DNA from: Bradyrhizobium sp. U87765 SZCCT0048
GTDB lineage: Bacteria > Pseudomonadota > Alphaproteobacteria > Rhizobiales > Xanthobacteraceae
Direction of reading: 5' to 3'
DNA: 64,000 nucleotides
Assembly (NCBI RefSeq): GCF_018131225.1
Contig: NZ_JAFCMM010000005.1
Coordinates: 372,001 to 436,000 of the forward strand
Positions within the stretch are counted from its first letter, which is position 1; each line of letters begins with the position of its first letter. The notes beneath the pieces are model-generated. The model worked only from the letters and a program-made list of their open reading frames with translations, was not told the origin of the DNA and did no database searches. The position numbers were made by a program, and so were the translations under genes. Positions 43,331-51,572 of this stretch are shown piece by piece.

Positions 43331-44761
43331 TTGAAGTACGTCATTGCCACGGCGCTTGCCGCCGCCACCGCCGTTTCCGCCGCCCAGGCCGCCGATCTTC
43401 CGGCCCGCACCTACACCAAGGCGCCGCCGCTGGTCGCGCAGGCCTACGACTGGACGGGCTTCTATCTCGGCGTCAACGCCGGCTTTGGCTTCGGCCGTGA
43501 CAAGACCACCACCACCAGCGCCATCGGCGTCGGCGAGACCAACCGCCTGAGCCCGTTCGGTGCGCTCGGCGGCGGCCAGATCGGCTACAACTGGCAGGGT
43601 GGCAATTTCGGGCTCGGCAACGTCGTGCTCGGCGTCGAGGCCGACATCCAGGGCACCGGCCTCAAGGACGACCGCACCTGCGGCCTCGCCATCGCCGCGT
43701 GCACCCAGGCCGGCGGTCTGCAGTACAGCCAGAAGCTCGACTGGTTCGGCACCGCGCGCGGCCGTGTCGGCTTCGCCACCGGCCCGGTGCTCAGCTATTT
43801 CACCGGCGGTTTCGCCTATGGCAACGTCCAGACCGGCTACAGCAACGCGCTGCTCGGCAGCTCCAGCTTCAAGCAGTCCCGCTCCGGCTGGACGGTGGGC
43901 TCCGGCGTCGAGGCGGCGCTCGGCGGCAACTGGACCGGCAAGATCGAGTACCTCTATGTCGATCTCGGCAGCGTCAACAATCCCGGCATTCTGCCCGGGG
44001 CGGCCGGCTTTGCGTCGTCGTCGAACATCCGCGAGCACATCTTCCGCGTCGGCCTGAACTACCGCCTCGGCGGCAGCGGCCTTGTCGCGCCGCAGCCCGT
44101 GGCCAACTGGGGCGGCTGGTATGTCGGCGGCAACGCCGGCGGCGCGACCGCGCGCAACCCGAGCTCCATCGGCGGCATCCAGAACGGTGCGGCGCTCGCC
44201 GGTCCGGGCAAGCTCTTCCTCAGCCCCGATGGCTATCTCGGCGGCGCGCAGGTCGGCTACAACTGGCAGGCGGCCAACTGGGTCTATGGCCTGGTGGCCG
44301 ATATCCAGGGGTCGTCGCAGCGTGACGACAAGCCGTGCATCCTGTGCAGCGCGCTGATCCAGACGATCACGTTCGACCAGAAGATGCAGTGGTTCGGCAC
44401 CGTGCGCGGCCGGGTCGGCTATGGCGTCGGCTCGTCGCTGTTCTATGTCACCGGCGGTCTCGCCTATGGCGGCGTCAAGACCAGCGTGTCGCTGGTCAAT
44501 GTCGGCACCGCGACCCAGTCCGACACCCGCACCGGCTGGACGGTGGGCGCCGGCCTCGAGTCGCCGTTCGAGTTCTTCGGCCTGTTTGGCAAGAACTGGA
44601 CCTCGACGACCGAGTACCTCTACGTCGACCTCGGCAAGTCCAACGTCAACCTGCCGATCAACGCCAACTCCTCGCTGTTCGTGAACAGCCACGCCCAGGA
44701 GCACATCTTCCGCACCGGGCTGAACTATCACTTCAACACCCCGGTGGTGGCGAAGTACTGA
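43331..44761 (+). CDS. Duplicated Omp25-like outer membrane protein, array gene 3
   Basis: 476 residues from the TTG at 43331 (then KYVIATALAAATAVSAAQAA), preceded by GGGGGG; no ATG is available at the signal peptide. The organisation is identical to the other two: first domain from DWTGFYLGVNAGFGFGRD, second from NWGGWYVGGNAGGATARN. Paired cysteines recur (TCGLAIAAC; PCILC), and the last residue is Tyr. Divergence is concentrated in the loops (e.g. TTTTSAIGVGETNRLS), which would face the outside. It belongs with genes 1 and 2 to one tandem family; the single-domain relative is at 23955. Confidence 0.88.
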   Translation: MKYVIATALAAATAVSAAQAADLPARTYTKAPPLVAQAYDWTGFYLGVNAGFGFGRDKTTTTSAIGVGETNRLSPFGALGGGQIGYNWQGGNFGLGNVVLGVEADIQGTGLKDDRTCGLAIAACTQAGGLQYSQKLDWFGTARGRVGFATGPVLSYFTGGFAYGNVQTGYSNALLGSSSFKQSRSGWTVGSGVEAALGGNWTGKIEYLYVDLGSVNNPGILPGAAGFASSSNIREHIFRVGLNYRLGGSGLVAPQPVANWGGWYVGGNAGGATARNPSSIGGIQNGAALAGPGKLFLSPDGYLGGAQVGYNWQAANWVYGLVADIQGSSQRDDKPCILCSALIQTITFDQKMQWFGTVRGRVGYGVGSSLFYVTGGLAYGGVKTSVSLVNVGTATQSDTRTGWTVGAGLESPFEFFGLFGKNWTSTTEYLYVDLGKSNVNLPINANSSLFVNSHAQEHIFRTGLNYHFNTPVVAKY

Positions 44762-44791
44762 GGCCCGCCGATCCCTTCGGGATCGCCCGCT

Positions 44792-44824
44792 CAAACCCCG
44801 GCCTCGCGGCCGGGGTTTTTGTTT
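44792..44824 (+). terminator. Factor-independent terminator of array gene 3
   Basis: AAACCCCGGCC, loop TCGC, GGCCGGGGTTTTTGTTT: third copy of the array's terminator type. Confidence 0.93.
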
Positions 44825-44993
44825 GCGCGGCCATGCGCGTCCTGCACGGTTGCCGTTCCGGCGGCACGGTGCCGCCGTCAACGGAAATCGCTATAGTCCC
44901 GCGCGCATTGTTCGCACGTTGCAATCGCGCGTCGTGTGATGTCGATTGCGGCGGTGCCTCGGCGCTGCGCGGTCCTTGCGGTGGGAGTCCGGA

Positions 44994-45935
44994 ATGCGAT
45001 GGACGACGATGGTGGCTGCAGCCGCGGCGTGGCTCGCGGTGCTGGCGATCGCGCCGGCGTCGGCGCAGCAGCCGGCGCAGCAGAGCGAACAGGCGCGCCG
45101 CGCCGAAAGGGTCGCCGCCTGGCAGGCGGCGGAGAAGGCCGGCACCAGCGGCCCCGCCGACGTGATGCTGATCGACCAGGGCGTGCTGCAATTGCCGCGC
45201 GGCGAGCTGTTCGTGCCGAAGGCCGAGGCCTCGCGCGTGCTGCGCGCGCTCGGCAATCTGCCGGGTGACGCCACCCTGGTCGGCCTCGTGGTTGGCACCC
45301 ATGCCAACGACCGCTGGATCGTCGTCATCCGCCACATCAAGGAAGGCTACATCAAGGACGACGAGGCGAAGACCTGGAATGCCGACGATCTCCTGAACAA
45401 CATCAGGGATGGCGTCGAGGAGGCCAACAAGGATCGCGTCGCCCGCGGCTTTCCCGAGATGCAGGTGGTCGGCTGGGTCGAGCCGCCGGCCTATGACGCC
45501 AGGACCCACCGCCTGGTGTGGTCGCTGCTCGCCAAGGACAAGGGCACCCCCGACGGCGCGGCGACGGGCATCAACTACAACACCTACGCGCTCGGCCGCG
45601 ACGGCTATTTCAGCCTCAACCTGCTGACCGGATCGGAGACCATCGCCACCGACAAGGCGGTGGCGCACGAGCTGCTCGCCGATCTCGTCTACAATGTCGG
45701 CAAGCGCTATGAGGATTTCAGCGCCGGCACCGATCGCGTCGCGCAGTACGGCCTGATGGCTCTGGTCGGCGGCGTCGCGGCCAAGAAGCTGGGGCTGCTC
45801 GCGCTGCTGGCGGCGACCGTGCTCAAGTTCGGCAAGATCATCCTGGTCGGCGTCGCGGTCGCCGGCGGTACCGTGCTGAAGCTGTTTCGCCGCAAGCCAC
45901 GCCAGGACGGCGGCACGCCGGGCGGCACCGCCTGA
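44994..45935 (+). CDS. DUF2167-family membrane-anchored exported protein
   Basis: 313 residues from the ATG at 44994 after GGGAG. A signal peptide (MVAAAAAWLAVLAIAPASA, cleaved before QQ) precedes a long periplasmic domain with DUF2167 marks: VLQLPRGELFVPKAEASRVL, VVIRHIKEGYIKDDEAKTWN, VVGWVEPPAYDARTHRLVWS, and GRDGYFSLNLLTG. A C-terminal hydrophobic hairpin (KKLGLLALLAATVLKFGKII, LVGVAVAGGTVL) and a basic tail anchor it in the inner membrane. Function of the family is unknown; homologues are often stress-linked. Confidence 0.87.
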   Translation: MRWTTMVAAAAAWLAVLAIAPASAQQPAQQSEQARRAERVAAWQAAEKAGTSGPADVMLIDQGVLQLPRGELFVPKAEASRVLRALGNLPGDATLVGLVVGTHANDRWIVVIRHIKEGYIKDDEAKTWNADDLLNNIRDGVEEANKDRVARGFPEMQVVGWVEPPAYDARTHRLVWSLLAKDKGTPDGAATGINYNTYALGRDGYFSLNLLTGSETIATDKAVAHELLADLVYNVGKRYEDFSAGTDRVAQYGLMALVGGVAAKKLGLLALLAATVLKFGKIILVGVAVAGGTVLKLFRRKPRQDGGTPGGTA

Positions 45936-46059
45936 TGGCGCTGCGCCGCCGACTTGCCTGCGTCCGACGGTCGTTCGTCACAGCCGACTGTGCGCTGGAC
46001 AACCGGTAATATGATAGCTATCACGCCCTCCTCTCAATCCAGAGGGGCTAGGGGAATAC

Positions 46060-46389
46060 ATGTTCATACGTCATGCACTGATGTCAGGGATCGCCGTCGG
46101 ATTTCTGATGGCGTCTCTTCCGGCCGTTGCGGCCGACCGCAACGTCGATGTCGTCAACAACACCAAGAAGACGATCAAGGAATTCTACGCCTCGCGCACC
46201 AAGCTCGACAGCTGGCAGGAAAACATCATCAAGGGTGATCCGATCGAGCCGGGCGAAACCCAGCCGGTCGATATCGACGACGGCAGCGGCGGCTGCAAGT
46301 TCGATTTCAAGGCGGTGTTCTCGGACGGCGATGTCGCCATCAACGAGAACGTCGACGTCTGCAGCGTGAGCTCGGTCACCTACAAGTAA
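46060..46389 (+). CDS. Small secreted protein, 109 residues
   Basis: The signal peptide MFIRHALMSGIAVGFLMASL is cleaved near VAA-DRN. The mature part of about 85 residues starts NVDVVNNTKKTIKEFYASRT, and has EPGETQPVDIDDGSGGCKFD and a second Cys near the end (NVDVCSVSS), likely joined by a disulfide. The pattern looks like a small beta-sandwich family of secreted proteins that is common in Bradyrhizobiaceae without known role. GGGGCTAGGGGAA precedes the ATG, and a terminator follows. Confidence 0.8.
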   Translation: MFIRHALMSGIAVGFLMASLPAVAADRNVDVVNNTKKTIKEFYASRTKLDSWQENIIKGDPIEPGETQPVDIDDGSGGCKFDFKAVFSDGDVAINENVDVCSVSSVTYK

Positions 46390-46428
46390 CGCGTCCGAAC
46401 AGCCGCTCGCATCACCAGCGGCTCGGCG

Positions 46429-46460
46429 AAAATTCCGGCCTCGCGCCGGAATTTTTGTTT
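46429..46460. terminator. Factor-independent terminator
   Basis: AAAATTCCGGC, loop CTCGC, GCCGGAATTTTTGTTT after the small secreted protein gene. The A-run on the left arm could also serve the convergent gene ending at 46496. Confidence 0.9.
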
Positions 46461-46495
46461 CGGAACTGTACGATCTCCGGCGCGCGGCGGGGCCG

Positions 46496-47770
46496 TCACC
46501 ATCCGAGGGGCGCGCGTCGATGGTTCAGAGCGGCCGTCGCGCGCGGCGCCGCGGCCTTGCAGCCCATGATCAGCAGCGACATCATCAGGACGTCGGCGGA
46601 TTTCGTCGACAGCGCGTTGTTGCTGAGCGACAGGGTGAAGAAAATCACGGTCGCCGCGATCACGTTCCAGGGCGCATGCTTGAGCAGCGCCCGGAACAGG
46701 TTGGCCAGCAGCACGGCGAAGAGAATGGCGCCGACCAGGCCGAACTGCACCGTGAAGATCACCACCGAACTTTCGATGAAAGGCAGCCCGAACACGTCGA
46801 GCGCGATGCGCTGGATGCGCGTGATGTCGCCGCCGAACAGGAATTCGTTCCAGGTCAGGTAGTCGAACACGCCGTAGATGTTGACGCGGGCGAGGGCGCT
46901 CTGGTCGACGACGCCGCCGTCGAAACGACTGAGTGCGCCGGCAGCGAACATCACGGCAATCAGCGCCATCACCGCCAGCAGGCCGGCGAGCGCCAGCATG
47001 ATCTTGCGCTGGAGCCCGTCGAGGGGCGTCGGTGCCGCCATCCGGACCGTGATCAGGAACACCAGGCACGACAGGCCGGCGAACAGCGTGGCGAAGCGCG
47101 CGCCGGAAGCCAGCACGCCGATCAACAGGACGGCGACAGCGGCGATCTTGAACGGCATGCGCCAGCGCGTCGCGCTGGCGAGGCAGATGCCGACCGCGCA
47201 CCACTGGCCGAGCTCCAGCGGATGGTCGGACAGTCCGGTGGGACGAAACACCTCTTCGCCGCCGGGGTAGGGCAGCAGGCGCGTCTTCAGCGCGAACTCG
47301 GCGGTGCCGACCAGCGCGCTCAGCATCAGGAACGCGAGCAGCAACTCGGCGATCAGCGGGCGCCACGGGCGCGGCAGCGTGGTCATGATGAAGATGGCCA
47401 TGCAGGCCACGATGTAGCTGTCGAGGATGTAGCCGAACGCAGCGTTGCGGCCGCCGACGACCAGCATGGTGGTCAACAGCACGATGCCGACGAGGAATGT
47501 CGCGATGGCCCGCAGCAACGATAGATCGACGGCATCGAGCTCGATGCGATAGCTGGCGAGCACCGTCGCCATGATCAGCACGATGCCATAGAACGCGGGA
47601 TGGATCTTCTGGATCGTCGATCCCTCGAGCGTGGTGTAGTCCATGAACTGGTTGAGGATCAGCGAGTTCAGGCCGACGCGCAGCAGCACGAAAAACACGA
47701 AGGCCGCGTACAGCAGCCGCAGCATCAGCAGGCCGTCGTCCGATGCAGTGGCGTACGCGGGGCGGGTCAT
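46496..47770 (-). CDS. Polysaccharide polymerase / O-antigen ligase-like membrane protein
   Basis: 424 residues with about 11-12 hydrophobic helices and a larger periplasmic loop (TRLLPYPGGEEVFRPTGLSD, HPLELGQW). The segment GLSDHPLELGQWCAVGICLA followed by SGARFATLFAGLSCLVFLI is the Wzy/VpsF-like pattern of enzymes that join polysaccharide repeat units outside the inner membrane. Which of polymerase or ligase it is cannot be told. It is divergent from the acyltransferase gene and marks one edge of the surface-polysaccharide locus. Glycosyltransferase and export genes are not in the window. Confidence 0.78.
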   Translation of the reverse strand: MTRPAYATASDDGLLMLRLLYAAFVFFVLLRVGLNSLILNQFMDYTTLEGSTIQKIHPAFYGIVLIMATVLASYRIELDAVDLSLLRAIATFLVGIVLLTTMLVVGGRNAAFGYILDSYIVACMAIFIMTTLPRPWRPLIAELLLAFLMLSALVGTAEFALKTRLLPYPGGEEVFRPTGLSDHPLELGQWCAVGICLASATRWRMPFKIAAVAVLLIGVLASGARFATLFAGLSCLVFLITVRMAAPTPLDGLQRKIMLALAGLLAVMALIAVMFAAGALSRFDGGVVDQSALARVNIYGVFDYLTWNEFLFGGDITRIQRIALDVFGLPFIESSVVIFTVQFGLVGAILFAVLLANLFRALLKHAPWNVIAATVIFFTLSLSNNALSTKSADVLMMSLLIMGCKAAAPRATAALNHRRAPLGW

Positions 47771-47908
47771 GGGTGGCTGGTGCTATTGCTCGGGGGCTTC
47801 AGCCTTAGCAGGGCAGTCTTAAGGTTTTGCTAACCTTGTTGCCACCGGCGGAACCGGCGATAGGCATGGAGCGTGCGGTATGAGTTTCATGCTTCACTAA
47901 CCCCAGCC

Positions 47909-49123
47909 ATGTCAGGGTCGGCGACAGGCGGCGCTGCCGCCGTCAGGTCACCACCCAGCAACATGCCGGCATCGGCCGCGTTGCCATGCGCCAGCAGAGA
48001 TCGAGCCGTGACGGTCGCGAAATTCCGAGGAGGTGCCGAGAGCCTGTCGCGGGCGAGCTTCACCTATCTGCCGGCGCTCGACGGGATGCGCGCGGTTGCG
48101 ATCCTCCTGGTCGTGCTGTCGCATTTCGGGCTCAACGTCGTGCTGCCCGGCGGCTTTGGCGTCACGCTGTTCTTCTTCATCAGCGGCTTTCTGATCACCC
48201 GTCTTCTGATCGCCGAGGTCAATGGTAACGGCGAGGTGGCGATCGGCGCGTTCTACGTGCGGCGCTTCATCCGTCTCGGTCCGGCGCTGCTGGTCAATAT
48301 CGGCCTCGTGACGGTGCTCTACCTGCTGCTTGGCGAGCCGACCAGCAAATGGGAAGTGCTGGCCGGCCTGTTCTATGTCATGAACTACTATTACGTGCTC
48401 GGCGGCGCGATGCCGCTGCCGCTCGGCACGCTGTGGTCGCTCGCCGTCGAGGAGCACTATTACGCGGTCTATCCCTGGCTGTTCGCCCTCGGCTGGCGTC
48501 GGCCACTGCGCTTCCTGGCCGGGCTTGCGATCGCCTCGGTGGCTGTGCTGGCGTTGCGCGTTCTCTTTGCCGCGCTGTGGCCCGACACGATCTGGCAGCA
48601 CTATTACCGCACCGATACGCGGATCGACTCGATCCTGTACGGCGCGATGTTCGCCTGCCTGCTCGAACTCGTGCGGTTCGATCGCTTCATTCGTGCGATC
48701 GGCGGCACCGCAGGTTTCGTCGCCGGCATCGTGCTGCTGCTGTTCACCTTCGTCTATCGCGATCCGGTGTTCCGCGAGACCGTGCGCTACTCCGTGCAGG
48801 GCGTGGCGCTGATTCCCGTGCTCTACGCCGTGCTGTTCAACCCGCGCTTTGCGCCGTTGCGGCGGCTGCTCGAGCTGCCGCCGATGGTGCTGCTCGGACG
48901 GCTCAGCTATTCGCTCTATCTGTGGCACGAGGTGGTGCTGTCGGTAATGCCGAAAGTCCTGCCGGATACGCTCTGGAGCCTCTATCTCGTCCAGTTGCCG
49001 CTGTGTTTTGTCATCGCCGCTGCGTCATACTATGGCGTCGAGCGTCCCTTCCTGACGCTGCGCAAGGCGTTTCGCCGTGAACGTCCGGCGCCGCCACCGC
49101 AGGCCGTGACCACCGCGGCGTAG
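47909..49123 (+). CDS. Acyltransferase-3 family membrane protein (OafA/ExoZ-like), first copy
   Basis: The ATG at 47909 gives 404 residues. The conserved part begins near FTYLPALDGMRAVAILLVVL, so a start further right is possible, and an in-frame GTG lies at 47873. Ten or so membrane helices follow. Family marks are RAVAILLVVLSH with the catalytic His, FFFISGFLITRLLI, FYVRRFIRLGPALLV and LWSLAVEEHYYAVYPWLF. It transfers acetyl or another acyl group onto a surface sugar at the inner membrane. The neighbours (polymerase-like gene, second acyltransferase) support a role in exopolysaccharide or O-antigen decoration. Confidence 0.88.
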   Translation: MSGSATGGAAAVRSPPSNMPASAALPCASRDRAVTVAKFRGGAESLSRASFTYLPALDGMRAVAILLVVLSHFGLNVVLPGGFGVTLFFFISGFLITRLLIAEVNGNGEVAIGAFYVRRFIRLGPALLVNIGLVTVLYLLLGEPTSKWEVLAGLFYVMNYYYVLGGAMPLPLGTLWSLAVEEHYYAVYPWLFALGWRRPLRFLAGLAIASVAVLALRVLFAALWPDTIWQHYYRTDTRIDSILYGAMFACLLELVRFDRFIRAIGGTAGFVAGIVLLLFTFVYRDPVFRETVRYSVQGVALIPVLYAVLFNPRFAPLRRLLELPPMVLLGRLSYSLYLWHEVVLSVMPKVLPDTLWSLYLVQLPLCFVIAAASYYGVERPFLTLRKAFRRERPAPPPQAVTTAA

Positions 49124-49243
49124 TCCGCAGATGGGCCCGTGGCAACAGGCCGCGTGCGCTGTGGGTATCGGGGGCTCGCCGGCTTCCACTCCATATTGGC
49201 CGCTATCGTCTCAGCCCTTCTCACCATCAGGAAGAGGCGAAAT

Positions 49244-51304
49244 ATGGTCGATGTCAGTGCTTCGAGCTGGACGCAACTCACGACGACAGGCAGCGGCGGC
49301 ACCGCGGCCCCCCCGCCCACCAGGACACTCAATCTCAACGACAAGCTGGCGCTGGCGGAGCTGAATTTCGGCGACTTCCAGGACCCGGATTTCCGCGGCG
49401 AGTGCAGCGCCATGCTGCAGGCCTTTCTCGACTACGCCGGCAGCTACGCGCTCGCGCTCAAGGAGCGGGGCCTCGACGATCAGAACCCGCGCAGCTACGT
49501 CCGCGCCAAGCTTCCACGCGGCTACGCATCGGTGGCCAACCAGATCGTCGTACCCGAATGGGTCGATCTCGACATGGAGGGCACGCTGATCCGCGCGCCC
49601 GGCGGATCGCTCGCCGCGAATCCGTTCCTGCCGATGATCGTCTACACGGCGAATGCCGGCGCCAGCCGGGTGAACCTGTACTGTGTGCTGGATGACGTCG
49701 TGCCCGGAGACGGATCGGGCGTTTGTTTCGGCAAGAGCTGGTCCATCGCGAGCGTCGCACTCGCTGCGGCGGGGCAGGGCTATCAGGTCGGCGATCTGAT
49801 CTATCTGCCGCAGCCCTCCCGCAGCCCCTATCGGGCCGCGGTCGTGCGGGTCGATGCAGTCAACGGCAGCGGAGCGGTGACAGGATTCACCCTCACATCA
49901 GGCGGAGTCTACAGTCGTCGTCCTCCGACGGGCGTGACCGTGTCGGCCGCCGCCATCGCCGCGGTCGCACCGCAGGTGACGGCCCAGGTGCAGCCGACAC
50001 TGTTCCCGCAGGCGTCGACGACTCATGCCAACGGCAACCCCGGGGCAGGGACTGGCGCGGCCTTCACGCCGACCTGGGAGGCCGACTTCAATGGCTCGGA
50101 TGCCGACAACGGCATCTTCAACTACAACACCGGCGATGCCATCCTCACCGACATGGTCATCGGGCAGGTGCGGGTCAACGGCGTCGGGATCGACTTCGAC
50201 GTGCAATATGGCGGCAAGTTCGGCGTGCTGTTGAACACCATCAACGCCGTGGTCGACAGCATCACCGTGAATGGCGGCTACTATGGTTTTCTCAGCAAGG
50301 CTGGCGACACGCGCATCAACTCGATCAATCCGGTGAATGCCATGATCGGGGTGATGATCGGAAACGGCAGTTCGCTCGAGTGTCCGAATGTCGTCGTTGA
50401 TACGGCCTTCGGCGCTGCGATCCAGATCGACACCGGGTGCAGCGACATCCGACTCGGCGGCGTCTGCTTCTTCCCGGAGGGCAACAGCTATCTGCACAAC
50501 GGGCTGGGGCCGACCAATACGGGCTATGCCATCATCGTCGGGCAGAAGGGCACCGACGCGGTGACCAGCAATCTTCATCTCGACTTCGTGCTGGATAACT
50601 GCGGCTCCGCCACCCAGAACGGCGGCAGCGGCGCGGGTGCGTTGTTCCTCGCCAACGTCAAGAACTCCTACTTCAACATCCTGGCTTCGAACCAGCAGAC
50701 CAACCAGGGCGAGACGCACCGGCTAGCACTGCATACGGCCTACGGCCCCAACGTCGACGCGGCCTCGGTAGTTGTCCGCGGTGCCATCAACGGCACGACG
50801 ACATCGCCCATCGTCGCCGGTGCCGCGATCACGGAAGTCAATATCGTGGCGGGCGGATCGGGCTATGCGCTTGGCGACGTGGTGCGGATCGATGTCAGCG
50901 GCCATGTCGTCGACGCGATGCTGCTGGTGGCGGGTGTCTCGGGCGGCGCGGTGACGGCGATCAAGGCGCTCGGACCGGGCCTCTATTCGACCCTGCCGTC
51001 GTCGACGGCGACCCTGCCGACAACGGCGACGTTCGGCAGCGGCACCGGCCTCACGGTGAAGGCGCGGACGATCCTGCCGGTCGGCAGCATTGCGGGCGGC
51101 CTTGCGCTCCGTGATGGCAGCCTGCCGGGCTGGCTCCGCGACTTCGGGGTTGCCGACGTCTACGGCTCCGGCGCACCGACCGCGGCGACGGGAGCGAAGA
51201 AGGCGCGGCCGGGAAGCCGCTACACCGACATCGGCTCCGGCGAGACCTACGTCAACAAGGGCACGGTCGCCGTGCCGTCGTGGCGCAAGATCACCACGGC
51301 CTGA
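49244..51304 (+). CDS. Right-handed beta-helix, phage-tailspike-like protein
   Basis: 686 residues from the ATG at 49244 after GGAAGAGG. No signal peptide is present (MVDVSASSWTQLTTTGSGGT). The centre (about 300-480) shows beta-helix rungs (VDSITVNGGYYGFLSKAGDT, RINSINPVNAMIGVMIGNGS) like pectate-lyase-type and tailspike proteins. Two related modules flank it: GQGYQVGDLIYL...GSGAVTGFTLTSGGVYS (about 170-240) and GGSGYALGDVVRI...GGAVTAIKALGPGLYS (about 530-590), a repeat common in phage tail-fibre and virion proteins. Such proteins bind or cut polysaccharide. Placement between two acyltransferase genes suggests a role in processing the locus' polymer. Confidence 0.7.
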   Translation: MVDVSASSWTQLTTTGSGGTAAPPPTRTLNLNDKLALAELNFGDFQDPDFRGECSAMLQAFLDYAGSYALALKERGLDDQNPRSYVRAKLPRGYASVANQIVVPEWVDLDMEGTLIRAPGGSLAANPFLPMIVYTANAGASRVNLYCVLDDVVPGDGSGVCFGKSWSIASVALAAAGQGYQVGDLIYLPQPSRSPYRAAVVRVDAVNGSGAVTGFTLTSGGVYSRRPPTGVTVSAAAIAAVAPQVTAQVQPTLFPQASTTHANGNPGAGTGAAFTPTWEADFNGSDADNGIFNYNTGDAILTDMVIGQVRVNGVGIDFDVQYGGKFGVLLNTINAVVDSITVNGGYYGFLSKAGDTRINSINPVNAMIGVMIGNGSSLECPNVVVDTAFGAAIQIDTGCSDIRLGGVCFFPEGNSYLHNGLGPTNTGYAIIVGQKGTDAVTSNLHLDFVLDNCGSATQNGGSGAGALFLANVKNSYFNILASNQQTNQGETHRLALHTAYGPNVDAASVVVRGAINGTTTSPIVAGAAITEVNIVAGGSGYALGDVVRIDVSGHVVDAMLLVAGVSGGAVTAIKALGPGLYSTLPSSTATLPTTATFGSGTGLTVKARTILPVGSIAGGLALRDGSLPGWLRDFGVADVYGSGAPTAATGAKKARPGSRYTDIGSGETYVNKGTVAVPSWRKITTA

Positions 51305-51572
51305 TCACGGCCGGTCGCCGCCGGACCGGGGGCTTGCCTCTGGTTCGGCGATGGCCACCCCCGCTGTCCCCGATGCTCTGTATTGGGACGATCGCGGCCG
51401 CCGCGATCTGTTCCGGAACGTGACACCGCTCCCCGGCACGGGCGCCGGCGGCCCAATACCGGGGTGGGAGCGGCGAAATACGCAGCCATCGGGCGGCTTG
51501 TGGCGCCAGCGCGGTCTGGCATCCGCCTTGCTTACCTGCCTGCGGTCGACCGTTCGACAGACAGGGGCATTC

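Noticed and set aside
40081..44881. Long minus-strand open frames opposite the OMP array
   Set aside because: They mirror the repeated barrel genes, are Ala/Gly/Val-rich and lack any recognisable domain.
49030..49413. 127-residue minus-strand open frame between the acyltransferase and beta-helix genes
   Set aside because: Covers the ends of two rightward genes and the promoter-like gap; no motif or ribosome binding site.
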